Shown here: one piece after another, positions 17,330 through 26,607 of the stretch
Layout: every line of letters begins with the position of its first letter
How positions within the stretch are numbered: position 1 is the first letter of the stretch
Assembly (NCBI RefSeq): GCF_024438035.1
Contig: NZ_JANFQF010000019.1
Coordinates: forward strand, 1-64,000
Reading direction: 5' to 3'
Length of the DNA: 64,000 nucleotides
Source: Rhodococcus tibetensis
GTDB lineage: Bacteria > Actinomycetota > Actinomycetes > Mycobacteriales > Mycobacteriaceae
Translations under genes and position numbers: made by a program
The notes under the pieces: generated by a model
Seen by the model: the letters and a program-made list of their open reading frames with translations, nothing else
The model's database searches: none
What the model was told of the DNA's origin: nothing

Positions 17330-17366
17330 TCATTGACATACTCAATGATTAATGATTAATTGTGAT
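17330..17366 (+). promoter_or_regulatory. Putative CouR operator/promoter upstream of couT
   Basis: TCATTGA (17330-17336), five bases, then TCAATGA (17342-17348) forms a perfect inverted repeat. TTGACA (17333-17338) lies inside it as a -35 element, with TTAATT (17356-17361) as the -10, 17 bases apart. The 36 bases from 17331 match 30 of 36 bases of the element before couN (20953-20988). The overlap with the -35 suits a repressor. Confidence 0.7.
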
Positions 17367-17418
17367 CCGCGCTACACACGATCCGCTCTGTTGTCCCACG
17401 CTCGGCCAAGGAGTATCG

Positions 17419-18747
17419 ATGACGGTCACCGCCACCGCCGGCAGCATGTCGGCCACCCAACGCAAGAGAGAAGTTCGCAGGGTGATCCTGTCGAGCTACC
17501 TGGGCAGCACCATCGAGTTCTACGACTTCCTGCTCTACGCCACCGCAGCGTCCTTGGTCTTCGGTCCGGTGTTCTTCGCCGGTCTCGACCCGCTGGCCGC
17601 GAGCATCGCCTCGATGGGAACGTTCGCCGCCGGCTACGTCGCGCGCCCGCTGGGCGGAATCGTCTTCGGTCACTTCGGCGACACCGTCGGCCGCAAGGCC
17701 ATGCTGCTGATCTCGATGACCGTCATGGGCATCGCCTCGTTCGGGATCGGGCTCATTCCTCCACCGGAGATGATCGGGTCCTGGGCCGCGGTGATCCTCG
17801 TCCTTCTCCGCGTCTGCCAGGGACTCGCTGTCGGCGGCGAATGGGGCGGCGCGGCGCTGATGTCGCTCGAGCACGCCGAACCCGGCAAGCGCGGTTTCGC
17901 CGCGGCGTTCACCAACGCGGGCGCCCCGACCGGCGCCCTGCTCGGCACTCTCGCGCTGGCGGCCGTGTCCCTCCTCCCCGACGAACAGTTCCTGACGTGG
18001 GGCTGGCGCATTCCCTTCCTGATCTCCGCGTTCATGCTGGCCCTCGGCCTGTTCATCCGGTCCAAGGTGTCGGAGAGTCCGCTGTTCACAGCGGCACTGA
18101 AGGAGTCCGCGAAGAAGGAAACCACCCCGCCGATCGTCACCATCCTGAAGCGGCCGCGCGCGGTGGTGGTGGCGTCGATGAGCTGCATCGCGAGCTTCGG
18201 AATGCAGACCGCGTTCACCACGTTCGCCATCACCTACGCCGTGTCGAGCGGCGCCCCGCGGTCCGAAGCGCTGCTGGCGTTCTCCTTCTGCCAGTTCTGT
18301 GCGATCTTCCTGGTCCTCGCATCAGCGCGACTGTCCGACCGGATCGGCCGCCGACCGGTCATGCTCGCGGGGCTCGGCGCGATGATTATCTGCGTCTACC
18401 CTCTGTTCCTGCTGCTGAGCACGGGACAGTTCCTGTTCATCGCGCTCGCCTTCGTCGGCTACACCCTCTGCCACTCGGCCACCTACGGGCCGATGGCCGC
18501 CTTCATCTCCGAACAGTTCGGCACCCGCGCGCGCTACACGGGGGCGTCGCTCGGATATCAGCTGGCCACCCTCATCGGCGCGGGATTCACCCCCGTCATC
18601 CTGGCGTCATTGTTCGCGTCGTCCGGCAAATCGATCCTCCCGGTCGGGTTATTCATCATCGCGCTGTGCGTGGTCAGCGCCGTCTTCCTCGTTGCTACGA
18701 AAGAGAGTAAGGACAACGACCTGAGCGCCGACACCCCGTCGGCCTGA
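17419..18747 (+). CDS. couT: MHS-type major facilitator, p-hydroxycinnamate transporter
   Basis: A 442-residue carrier with 12 predicted membrane helices. It has the metabolite:H+ symporter signature GHFGDTVGRK in the loop between helices 2 and 3, and RLSDRIGRRP in the second half. It belongs to the same subfamily as shikimate, proline/betaine and aromatic-acid permeases. ATG 17419 is preceded by AAGGAG at a good distance; an upstream in-frame extension to 17362 overlaps the operator and is rejected. Order and regulation with couL match the cou cluster described in R. jostii RHA1. The substrate assignment is by context. Confidence 0.82.
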   Translation: MTVTATAGSMSATQRKREVRRVILSSYLGSTIEFYDFLLYATAASLVFGPVFFAGLDPLAASIASMGTFAAGYVARPLGGIVFGHFGDTVGRKAMLLISMTVMGIASFGIGLIPPPEMIGSWAAVILVLLRVCQGLAVGGEWGGAALMSLEHAEPGKRGFAAAFTNAGAPTGALLGTLALAAVSLLPDEQFLTWGWRIPFLISAFMLALGLFIRSKVSESPLFTAALKESAKKETTPPIVTILKRPRAVVVASMSCIASFGMQTAFTTFAITYAVSSGAPRSEALLAFSFCQFCAIFLVLASARLSDRIGRRPVMLAGLGAMIICVYPLFLLLSTGQFLFIALAFVGYTLCHSATYGPMAAFISEQFGTRARYTGASLGYQLATLIGAGFTPVILASLFASSGKSILPVGLFIIALCVVSAVFLVATKESKDNDLSADTPSA

Positions 18748-18799
18748 CACTGCCCTGCCACAAGCTCGAGCGTAGTTTCGAAAAGAACAAGGAGTCACC

Positions 18800-20350
18800 A
18801 TGGACAACGAAGGCATCGGCTCGTGGCTCGAGCGCCGCATGACCATGACGCCGAAGAACGAGGCGCTCGTCTTCGACGGACGGGCCGTCACGTACGAGGA
18901 GATGGCCCTGCGGACACGACGACTCGCCCACGGCCTGCGCGCTCTCGGGGTCGAGAAGGGTGACTGCGTCGGCTTCTTCGGTTTCAACGACCCGGCGGCG
19001 CTCGAGGTGATGTTCGCGACCGGGCTGCTCGGCGCCACGTATCTCCCGCTCAACGCACGCCTCACCGCCGAGGAAGCGCGCTACGTGCTCGGCGATTCAC
19101 GCTGCACCACAGTGATCTTCGGTGATCAGCAAGCCGACGTCGCACAGGAGTTGGCGCTGTCGGACATCCCGGTCACCGCCTGGATAGGCCTGGGCGAGTC
19201 GTGGTCCACTTACACGTACGAGGGCGTGCGCGCCGGGCAGCCGGACACCCGCATCGCCGAGCAGGTGGGCCTCGACGACCTGTCGGTGCTGATGTACTCG
19301 TCGGGCACCACCGGCGCACCGAAGGGCGTCATGCTCAGCCACGGCAACATGCTGTGGAACGCACTGAACCAGCTTCTCGCCCAGGACATGACGTCAAAGG
19401 AACGCACACTGTCGGTGGCGCCGCTGTTCCACATCGGTGGGATCGGCGGCGCGGTCACACCGACACTGCTGGGCGGCGGCACCGTGGTGCTGCTGCGCAA
19501 GTTCGATGCCGGCGTCGTCCTCGACACGATCGAGAAGGAACGCATCACCACGTTCTTCGCGGTCCCCACGATGATCCAGGAACTCTGGCACCACCCCCGG
19601 TTCGCGGACGCCGACCTGTCCAGCCTGCGGGCCATCTGCGTCGCCGGGGCTCCGCTGCCCGAAGCGTTGATCACCCCGTGGCAGGACCGGGACGTCGCGA
19701 TCACGCAGGCGTACGGCCTGACGGAGACCGCGCCGTCGGTGACCATGCTGTCGAGTGCGGACGTGCGCACCAAGATCGGTTCCGCCGGCAAGCGGACATT
19801 CTTCACCGACGTCGACGTCGTGCGCCCCGACGGGTCGAGCGCCGAACCGAACGAGATCGGCGAGATCGTCGCCAAAGGCCCGAATGTGATGCTCGGCTAC
19901 CTGAATCAGCCGGAAGCGACCGTCCACACGATCGTCGACGGCTGGCTGCACACCGGCGACGCCGGCTACTTCGACGACGATGGTTTCCTCTTCATCTGCG
20001 ACCGCTACAAGGACATGTACATCTCCGGAGGTGAGAACGTCTACCCCGCAGAGGTCGAGGCGGCGCTGCTGAAACTGGAGGGTATCCGGGAAGCGGCGGT
20101 GATCGGCGTCCCCCACGAAAAGTGGGGTGAGACGGGTATGGCCTTCGTCGTCGCGGCCGACGGCACGGTATTCGACGAGGAGACGGTGCGTGCCCGGCTG
20201 CGAGAAAAGCTCGCGGGGTTCAAGATTCCCACGTTTATCCAGGTGGCGGAGGCGCTCCCCCGCACGGCCACCGGCAAGATCCGCAAACCCGACCTGCGCA
20301 AGCTTGCCGCTTCGCGGCGCATCACAGACAGCGACACGCGACTGGGGTAA
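18800..20350 (+). CDS. couL: p-Hydroxycinnamoyl-CoA synthetase (ANL-family ligase)
   Basis: A 516-residue adenylate-forming ligase that would convert p-coumarate, caffeate or ferulate to the CoA thioester with ATP. Motifs: YSSGTTGAPKGVMLSH (P-loop), YGLTETAPSVT, GWLHTGDAGYFDDDG, and PRTATGKI with the catalytic Lys near the end. AAGGAG precedes ATG 18800, and couT ends 52 bases upstream, so the two form one unit. Without the cou neighbours it would be called a generic fatty-acid or aryl-CoA ligase. The specific name rests on synteny with couO, whose Asp257 matches the published enzyme. Confidence 0.82.
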   Translation: MDNEGIGSWLERRMTMTPKNEALVFDGRAVTYEEMALRTRRLAHGLRALGVEKGDCVGFFGFNDPAALEVMFATGLLGATYLPLNARLTAEEARYVLGDSRCTTVIFGDQQADVAQELALSDIPVTAWIGLGESWSTYTYEGVRAGQPDTRIAEQVGLDDLSVLMYSSGTTGAPKGVMLSHGNMLWNALNQLLAQDMTSKERTLSVAPLFHIGGIGGAVTPTLLGGGTVVLLRKFDAGVVLDTIEKERITTFFAVPTMIQELWHHPRFADADLSSLRAICVAGAPLPEALITPWQDRDVAITQAYGLTETAPSVTMLSSADVRTKIGSAGKRTFFTDVDVVRPDGSSAEPNEIGEIVAKGPNVMLGYLNQPEATVHTIVDGWLHTGDAGYFDDDGFLFICDRYKDMYISGGENVYPAEVEAALLKLEGIREAAVIGVPHEKWGETGMAFVVAADGTVFDEETVRARLREKLAGFKIPTFIQVAEALPRTATGKIRKPDLRKLAASRRITDSDTRLG

Positions 20351-20464
20351 CACACAGCCCTGTGCGCACAGTCTGGTGAGCTAGTGCGAATTCCGATGTG
20401 ATGCAGTCAAATTCGCTGGTATTGAGGCTGCAGTCCCCGGGTCGAGCAGGCCGGTCGTCGCGCC

Positions 20465-20905
20465 CTACTCGACGAAGGGGGGAAAGACGATGCTCTGCAA
20501 CGTGTGCCGCATCTGATCCACGACCGTTTCGGGGATGCCCTCGAAGTAGCGTCCGTGAGCGGCGTCGACACGTGTCTTGGCGTCGTCGCGGAGCCGGCGA
20601 CCTTCCTCGGTGGCAGCGATCAGTTTGTTGCGGCGATCCGAGGGGTCGAGGGTGCGCATGACGAGTCCGCGTTCCTCGAGTTCATCGACGAGCCCCACGA
20701 TCTGACTGGGGTCGAGACCCATGGTGGCGGCCACCCCGCGCTGGTTGACGCCCTCGGCCTGTTCGCACGCGAGGACCAGGACCGAATAGGAGCGCACCCG
20801 AAGACCCGTGGGAACGAGGGCTTTGTTCACGGCTCCCAGCACCATTCCGCCGACGCGCGAGAGCAGGAACCCGATGTCGTCCGATAACGCCTGCGACTCT
20901 GCCAT
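20465..20905 (-). CDS. couR: MarR-family repressor of p-hydroxycinnamate catabolism
   Basis: A 146-residue MarR protein: a helical dimerisation region at both ends, and a winged helix from about 55 to 105 with GVNQRGVAATMGLDPSQIV and the wing RTLDPSDRRNK. The published CouR of RHA1 binds p-hydroxycinnamoyl-CoA and then releases DNA. The gene is divergent from couNOM, with the palindromic element between them, and convergent with couTL. ATG 20905 has GAAGGGGG upstream. Confidence 0.85.
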   Translation of the reverse strand: MAESQALSDDIGFLLSRVGGMVLGAVNKALVPTGLRVRSYSVLVLACEQAEGVNQRGVAATMGLDPSQIVGLVDELEERGLVMRTLDPSDRRNKLIAATEEGRRLRDDAKTRVDAAHGRYFEGIPETVVDQMRHTLQSIVFPPFVE

Positions 20906-20948
20906 GCGACGACCCCCTTCTGGTAATTGCCGGTAGAGTAGCAGATCT

Positions 20949-20988
20949 TAATCATTGACATTATCAATCATCAATGATTACGTGTGAT
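20949..20988. promoter_or_regulatory. Putative CouR operator between couR and couN
   Basis: TAATCATTGA (20949-20958) and TCAATGATTA (20971-20980) are perfect 10-bp inverted arms around a 12-base spacer. Inside, ATTGA and TCAAT (20954-20968) form a tighter inverted repeat of the same kind as the couT site. TTGACA (20955-20960) is a good -35 for couN. Position in the divergent region allows control of both couR and couNOM. Confidence 0.72.
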
Positions 20989-21019
20989 TCAGCGAACACG
21001 ACCTTAGGAGAATCACCAC

Positions 21020-21931
21020 ATGGACCTCAGCAACAAAGTCGCGGTCGTCACCGGCAGCGGGCAGGGCCTCGGGCTGGCCTACGCCAAGGACCTGGCGCGC
21101 CACGGCGCCGCGGTCGTGATCAACGACGTCAACCACGCCACCGCCGACGCCGCCGTCGCCGAGATCACCGCCGCGGGCGGCCGGGCCGTCGCCGTCGTCG
21201 CCCCGGTCGGCAGCACCGAAACCGCCCAGAAACTGGTCGCCGGCGCGATCGACGCATTCGGACGCCTCGACGTCATGGTCACCAACGCCGGCATCCTCCG
21301 CGACAAGGTGCTGTGGAAGATGACCGACGAAGACTTCGACGCGGTGGTGGGCGTGCACCTGCGCGGCACCTTCACCTGCGTCCGCGAAGCAGTCCTGAAG
21401 TTCCGCGAGCAGGGTGACGGTGGTCGCATCATCGCCATCGGCTCCCCGGCAGGCCAGCGCGGCAACTTCGGACAGACCAACTACTCGGGCGCCAAGGCGG
21501 GCATCGTCGGCATGGTGCGCACCTGGGCGATGGAACTGCAGCGGGCGGGAATCACGGCCAACGCAGTCTGCCCCGTCGCGGTCACCGCAATGACCGAGAC
21601 CGTCCCGCTCTTCGCCCCCTACATCGAAAAGATGAAGGAGACCGGCGAACTCCCCCCGATCATCCGCCACGAGGTCGGCATGGGTACTCCCGACGACGCC
21701 GCCGGCATCGTGTCGTTCCTCGCTTCGGACGAGGCCGCCGACATCACCGGTCAGACCTTCTCCATCGGCGGCGATCGCCTCGCTCTGTGGTCGCACCCCG
21801 AACTCACCGCGACGGCCTTCCACGATGGCGGCTTCACCGCAGACGATATTGCCGCGCAGTGGCCGATCGTGTTCGCCGACCGCATCGAATCGGTCGGCGA
21901 GAAATTTCCCGAGGAGCTGACGGCACAGTGA
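21020..21931 (+). CDS. couN: Short-chain dehydrogenase, 3-hydroxyacyl-CoA oxidation step
   Basis: A 303-residue SDR with the NAD(P) motif TGSGQGLG (about 12-19), catalytic Ser in IAIGSPAG, and YSGAK as the YxxxK pair. A C-terminal extension of about 60 residues resembles the dehydrogenase part of peroxisomal multifunctional enzyme type 2. In the pathway it would oxidise the beta-hydroxy-phenylpropionyl-CoA to the beta-keto ester. AGGAG precedes ATG 21020. Its stop overlaps the next start by four bases (GTGA), showing tight coupling. Confidence 0.84.
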   Translation: MDLSNKVAVVTGSGQGLGLAYAKDLARHGAAVVINDVNHATADAAVAEITAAGGRAVAVVAPVGSTETAQKLVAGAIDAFGRLDVMVTNAGILRDKVLWKMTDEDFDAVVGVHLRGTFTCVREAVLKFREQGDGGRIIAIGSPAGQRGNFGQTNYSGAKAGIVGMVRTWAMELQRAGITANAVCPVAVTAMTETVPLFAPYIEKMKETGELPPIIRHEVGMGTPDDAAGIVSFLASDEAADITGQTFSIGGDRLALWSHPELTATAFHDGGFTADDIAAQWPIVFADRIESVGEKFPEELTAQ

Positions 21932-22818
21932 GTCGCTACGAGTACGGCATCGACTTCGACAAGATCGATGCCCTCGACATCCACACCCACGTCGAGATCG
22001 ACGGCTGCGGCCACCGCTCCCTCGATGACGAACTGATGGCCGCGTCGGAGAAGTACTTCAAGTCCGGGGAGGAGCGCAGCCCGTCGATCGACGCGGTTGC
22101 CGACCACTACCGGCAGCGGAACATGGCCGCGGTCGTGTTCACCGTCGACGCGGCCTCGGCCACCGGGCACGCCGCGAACTCGGTCGAGGAGATTGCCGAG
22201 GGCGCAGCCCGCCACAACGACGTCCTGATCCCGTTCGGCTCCGTCGACCCCTGGCAGGGCAAAGCCGCCGTCAAACGTGTACACAGGTTGGTCGACGACT
22301 ACGGCGTCAAGGGATTCAAGTTCCACCCCAGCATGCAGGGATTCGAACCGAACGACCGGCAGTTCTACCCGCTCTACGAGGCCATCACCGAGGCCGGGGT
22401 CCCCGCCCTCTTCCACACCGGCCAGACCGGGATCGGCGCCGGCCTGCCGGGCGGGCACGGCATCAAACTGCGCTACTCCGACCCGATGCTGCTCGACGAC
22501 GTCGCCGCCGACTTCCCCGAGCTCACCGTGATCATGGCCCACCCGTCGGTGCCGTGGGTCGACTCGCAGATCTCCATCGCCACCCACAAGGCCAACGTCT
22601 TCATCGACCTGTCCGGGTGGTCGCCGAAGTACTTCCCGCCGCAGCTGGTCAAAGCCGCCAACAGCATGCTCCGCCACAAGGTGCTGTTCGGCTCCGACTT
22701 CCCCGTCATCCAGGTCGACCGCTGGATGAGCGACTTCGAGAACCTCGACATCAAACCCGAGGTCACACCCCTGATCTTCAAAAAGAACGCCCTCCGCGTC
22801 CTCGGCATCAAGAACTAG
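21928..22818 (+). CDS. couO: Amidohydrolase-superfamily beta-keto-acyl cleavage enzyme
   Basis: A 296-residue TIM-barrel metal hydrolase with the metal motif DIHTH (17-21), a carboxylate-region KFHPS (131-135), AHPSVPW (204-210) and the last-strand ligand Asp257 in LFGSDFP. In R. jostii RHA1 a CouO D257N change abolished activity, and an Asp occurs at exactly this number when the GTG at 21928 is used as the start. This also supports the start chosen. CouO replaces thiolase and thioesterase in deacetylating the side chain. It overlaps couN by four bases and ends 10 bases before couM. Confidence 0.9.
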   Translation: MSRYEYGIDFDKIDALDIHTHVEIDGCGHRSLDDELMAASEKYFKSGEERSPSIDAVADHYRQRNMAAVVFTVDAASATGHAANSVEEIAEGAARHNDVLIPFGSVDPWQGKAAVKRVHRLVDDYGVKGFKFHPSMQGFEPNDRQFYPLYEAITEAGVPALFHTGQTGIGAGLPGGHGIKLRYSDPMLLDDVAADFPELTVIMAHPSVPWVDSQISIATHKANVFIDLSGWSPKYFPPQLVKAANSMLRHKVLFGSDFPVIQVDRWMSDFENLDIKPEVTPLIFKKNALRVLGIKN

Positions 22819-22828
22819 GAGCACCACC

Positions 22829-23302
22829 ATGACCACTGCAACGACCACCCGGGTCGCCACCCTGGCCGACCTCGCCGCCCTCGAGGGCCAGTCGCTGGGA
22901 ACCAGCTCGTGGATCGACATCCCCCAGCAGCGGATCAACACGTTCGCCCAGGCCACCGACGACCACCAGTGGATTCACGTCGATCCCGAGCGCGCCAAGG
23001 CGGAGAGCCCGTTCGGCGGGCCCATCGCCCACGGCTACCTCACCCTGTCGCTGATCATCCCCATGTGGGACGAGGTACTCACCGTCGACAGCGTCACCAT
23101 GGCCGTCAACTACGGTCTCAACAAGGTCCGATTCACCCACCCCGTGCCCGCCCAGGGACGCGTTCGACTCAACGCCACACTGCAGTCCGTCGAGGAGCTA
23201 CCCAAGGGCGGCGTCCAGGTGACCGTCGCCGGGCAGATCGAACTCGAGGGCAGCGAGCGTCCCGCGGTCGTCGTCGAGGCCGTGTACCGCTACTTCGAGT
23301 GA
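22829..23302 (+). CDS. couM: MaoC-family hydratase
   Basis: A 157-residue hot-dog-fold hydratase with the MaoC catalytic segment DDHQWIHVDPERA (about 47-59) followed by GPIAHGYLTLSL. It would add water to the p-hydroxycinnamoyl-CoA double bond before couN acts. ATG 22829 follows AGGAGCACCACC. Last gene of couNOM; I see no strong terminator behind it. Confidence 0.85.
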   Translation: MTTATTTRVATLADLAALEGQSLGTSSWIDIPQQRINTFAQATDDHQWIHVDPERAKAESPFGGPIAHGYLTLSLIIPMWDEVLTVDSVTMAVNYGLNKVRFTHPVPAQGRVRLNATLQSVEELPKGGVQVTVAGQIELEGSERPAVVVEAVYRYFE

Positions 23303-23314
23303 CCCCCTGTGGCG

Positions 23315-23494
23315 CTACTCGGGCGCCTGGTCCTCGGGCTCAACCTGCTCTACCTCGGCACGATCGGTCGCGTTGCCGTCGACATTTTTGGCCTCACGCT
23401 CGGCGGTCAGACGGTCTTCCATGTCGTCGACGAGGTCGGCTATCCGCTGATGCTCGGGGAGGTGCTGACCATGTCGATCTTGGTTCGCCTTCAT
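23315..23494 (-). CDS. Small acidic hypothetical protein
   Basis: 59 residues from ATG 23492-23494, preceded by a strong GGAAGGAG (minus strand, 23499-23506). A GTG just upstream sits too close to that site. The protein is hydrophilic and acidic, with a helical middle (HQRIADLVDDMEDRLTAE) and no signal peptide. It converges with couM (12 bases between stops). The ribosome site is the main support; function unknown. Confidence 0.55.
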   Translation of the reverse strand: MKANQDRHGQHLPEHQRIADLVDDMEDRLTAEREAKNVDGNATDRAEVEQVEPEDQAPE

Positions 23495-23832
23495 CACGCT
23501 CCTTCCGGATGGGTGCGAGAGTTCGGTATCGGTCCGACTCAGGTCCGCACATTCCGAACTGTACGCCGATCGGCGTCCGGCGTCGGGAAATGCAACACAC
23601 GTACTGGACGCTCGTCTTGGTCATGGACACCGCGAGATGAAACACGTTGCAAAGCAATCAGATACGTGCGATCGCAGCCCGAATGCCGCACTGCGCAACA
23701 GCATTTCACCGTTGCGTCGACTCATCCTCCCCCCGGCGGCGAGTGATTCGATATCCAATCGACACCGTCTTGTGCATACGTACGGCCGGCACCTCGTACT
23801 CTGGACCGGGTACCACCCGAAGGAGGATCGAG
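23495..23832. other. 338-base intergenic region
   Basis: Lies between the divergent starts of the small acidic protein gene and the pirin gene. The reading frames here lack ribosome sites and typical composition, so I see no gene. Both promoters must lie here, but I could not find a convincing -10/-35 pair for either. Confidence 0.6.
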
Positions 23833-24597
23833 ATGCCGGCAGTCACCACCCCCCACGTCTACGTGCACCGCGCCGGAGATCGGCTGAAAACCAGGATTTC
23901 CTGGTTGGATTCGAAGCATTCGTTCTCCTTCGGTCAGCACTACGATCCCGACAACACCCATCACGGACTCCTGCTCGTGAACAACGACGACACCGTGCTT
24001 CCGGGCCAGGGCTTCGAGACGCATCCCCACAAGGACATGGAGATCGTCACCTGGGTGTTGCGCGGCTCACTCGTGCACCAAGATTCGATCGGCCACTCGG
24101 GCATCATCTATCCCGGTCTGGCTCAACGCATGAGTGCGGGCAAAGGGATCATGCATTCCGAGAAGAACGACAGCTGGCGGCTCACCGGGGAACAACACCA
24201 TGAACCCGTTCACTTCGTGCAGATGTGGGTGGTGCCCGACGAGGCCGGGCTGACACCGAGTTACGAACAGCTCGAGGTCGAGGACGAAATCCTGAAGGGC
24301 GGGCTGGTGCCGGTTGCGTCCGGAATGCCCGAATACCGCGATGATTCGGCAATCCGCATCAACAACAAGCACGCGGCACTGCACGTCGCGCGGGTCCACC
24401 CGGGCAAACCCATCAGGCTGCCCGAGGCACCGTTCCTGCACGTCTTCATCGCTCAGGGCACCGCCGACATGGAAGGTGTCGGCACCCTGTACGAGGGCGA
24501 TGCGGTCCGTACGAGCGCTTCGGGTGGTCAGGAGATTTCCTCGCACTCCGGCGCAGAGGTCCTGGTCTGGGAAATGCACGCCCGCATCGGCGGGTAA
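23833..24597 (+). CDS. Pirin-family bicupin
   Basis: A 254-residue protein with the pirin N-terminal cupin: HHGLLLVNNDD, ETHPHKDMEIVTWVL and MSAGKGIMHSE, containing the His/Glu metal ligands. A C-terminal pirin_C region follows. Bacterial pirins bind Fe(II), and some have quercetinase or redox-sensing roles; the role here is not evident. AAGGAGG sits just before ATG 23833. A longer frame back to 23647 is unlikely. The M13 peptidase gene follows after 19 bases. Confidence 0.88.
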   Translation: MPAVTTPHVYVHRAGDRLKTRISWLDSKHSFSFGQHYDPDNTHHGLLLVNNDDTVLPGQGFETHPHKDMEIVTWVLRGSLVHQDSIGHSGIIYPGLAQRMSAGKGIMHSEKNDSWRLTGEQHHEPVHFVQMWVVPDEAGLTPSYEQLEVEDEILKGGLVPVASGMPEYRDDSAIRINNKHAALHVARVHPGKPIRLPEAPFLHVFIAQGTADMEGVGTLYEGDAVRTSASGGQEISSHSGAEVLVWEMHARIGG

Positions 24598-24616
24598 ACG
24601 GTGTAAGTATGGAGCC

Positions 24617-26566
24617 ATGACCACGGCTCAACGCTCAGGCATCGACCTCACCCACCTCGACGGCGACACCCGCGCTCAAGACGACCTCTTCCTCCACGTC
24701 AACGGGGGATGGATCGACGGGTACGAAATACCCGCGGACCGGGCCATCGACGGCGCGTTTCGCACGCTGTACGACAAGGCCGAAGTCGACGTCCAGAACA
24801 TCATCGAGGAAGCTGCCGGATCGGCTGCCCCGGCCGGGACCGACGCGCAGAGAATCGGAGACCTGTACGGCAGCTTCATGGACTCCGACGCCGTCGAGTC
24901 CGCAGGTCTGACACCCATCGCCGACGAACTCGCGGCCGTCGGCGGAGCCGGGGATCTCTCGGCGCTGGCCGGAGTGATCGGCCGACTGCAGCGGACGGGC
25001 GTGGGCGGAGCGGTCGGCCACTACGTCGACACGGACGCCAAGAACTCGCAACGCTACCTCGTGCATTTCAGCCAGTCCGGCCTCGGACTTCCCGACGAGT
25101 CCTACTACCGCCAGGACGAGCATTCGGAGATCCGTGCCGCGTACGTGGCGCACATCGGCAAGATGTTCGAGCTCGCCGGTGTCGGGTACGACGCACAGCG
25201 CGTGTTCGACCTGGAGACGAAGATCGCGGCCGGCCACTGGGACGTCGTGAAGCGGCGCGACGCGGAGTTGAGCTACAACCTGGTAACCCTCGATCAGCTG
25301 CCCGAGGGTCTGGATTGGGTCGCGTGGGTCGACGGGCTGGGCGGCACTCGTGACCAGTTCGCCGAGATCGTGGTCCGCCAGCCCGACTTCCTCACCACGC
25401 TCACGGAGCTGTGGACATCCGAGAATCTCGAGACGTGGAAGGCGTGGGCTACGTGGAACGTCATCCGCTCACGGGCGCCGTACCTGACGCAGGCACTCGT
25501 CGACCAGAATTTCGCGTTCTACGGCAAGACGCTCACCGGAACGGAGGAGAACCGCGAGCGATGGAAGCGGGGGGTGTCCCTGGTTCAGGACCTCCTCGGT
25601 GAGGCCGTCGGAAAGTTGTACGTCGAGCGCCACTTCCCCGCCGACGCCAAGGCCCGTATGCAGGAACTTGTCGCCAACCTGCAGGAGGCGTACCGGCGCA
25701 ACATCTCCGACCTCGAGTGGATGAGCCCGGCCACCCGGGAGGCTGCGCTGCGCAAGCTCGAGAAGTTCACGCCGAAGATCGGCTACCCGGACAAGTGGCG
25801 CGACTACTCGTCAGTCACCATCTCCCGCGATGACCTGGTGGGCAATTATCGCCGCGGGTATGCGGCCGAATACGACCGTGACCTGGGCAAGTTGGGTGGC
25901 CCCGTCGACCGCGACGAATGGTTCATGACTCCGCAGACGGTGAACGCCTACTACAACCCGGGAATGAACGAGATCGTGTTTCCTGCCGCGATCCTGCAGC
26001 CGCCGTTCTTCGATGCCGCAGCGGACGATGCCGCGAATTACGGCGGAATCGGTGCGGTCATCGGCCACGAGATCGGCCACGGATTCGACGATCAGGGCGC
26101 CAAGTACGACGGCGACGGAAACATGGTCGACTGGTGGACCGACGACGACCGCAGTGAGTTCGGTAAGCGGACCAAGGCTTTGATCGAACAGTACAACCAG
26201 TTCGAACCGAGGGCACTGCCCGGCCACGCCGTCAACGGGGAGTTCACGATCGGCGAGAACATCGGCGACCTCGGCGGCCTGTCCATCGCGATCGCCGCCT
26301 ACAAGATCGCGACCGAGGAAACAGAACCCCCGGTCCTCGACGGGCTCACCGGTCTTCAGCGCGTGTTCTTCGGTTGGGCGCAGGTGTGGCGTACCAAGGC
26401 GCGAGACGCCGAAGCCCTCCGGCGTCTCGCCGTAGATCCGCACTCGCCGCCCGAGTTCCGGTGCAACGGAGTGGTGCGCAACCTCGACACCTTCCACGAC
26501 ACTTTCGACGTCCAGCCCGGTGACGCCCTCTATCTCGATCCGGAGCAGCGCGTCAAGATCTGGTAA
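24617..26566 (+). CDS. M13-family zinc metallopeptidase (neprilysin/PepO type)
   Basis: A 649-residue peptidase with the zinc motif HEIGH at 484-488, the third ligand Glu547 in ENIGD, the substrate-binding NAYYNPGMNEIVFPAAIL, and a typical terminal Trp (RVKIW). No signal peptide is seen, as for many actinobacterial members. GGAG lies three bases before ATG 24617. It probably degrades peptides of up to a few kDa. It shares a short gap with the pirin gene and is followed by a strong hairpin. Confidence 0.92.
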   Translation: MTTAQRSGIDLTHLDGDTRAQDDLFLHVNGGWIDGYEIPADRAIDGAFRTLYDKAEVDVQNIIEEAAGSAAPAGTDAQRIGDLYGSFMDSDAVESAGLTPIADELAAVGGAGDLSALAGVIGRLQRTGVGGAVGHYVDTDAKNSQRYLVHFSQSGLGLPDESYYRQDEHSEIRAAYVAHIGKMFELAGVGYDAQRVFDLETKIAAGHWDVVKRRDAELSYNLVTLDQLPEGLDWVAWVDGLGGTRDQFAEIVVRQPDFLTTLTELWTSENLETWKAWATWNVIRSRAPYLTQALVDQNFAFYGKTLTGTEENRERWKRGVSLVQDLLGEAVGKLYVERHFPADAKARMQELVANLQEAYRRNISDLEWMSPATREAALRKLEKFTPKIGYPDKWRDYSSVTISRDDLVGNYRRGYAAEYDRDLGKLGGPVDRDEWFMTPQTVNAYYNPGMNEIVFPAAILQPPFFDAAADDAANYGGIGAVIGHEIGHGFDDQGAKYDGDGNMVDWWTDDDRSEFGKRTKALIEQYNQFEPRALPGHAVNGEFTIGENIGDLGGLSIAIAAYKIATEETEPPVLDGLTGLQRVFFGWAQVWRTKARDAEALRRLAVDPHSPPEFRCNGVVRNLDTFHDTFDVQPGDALYLDPEQRVKIW

Positions 26567-26607
26567 CGGTCGGGTCCGCGCACCAACGACGCCACGGCCG
26601 TAAACAT

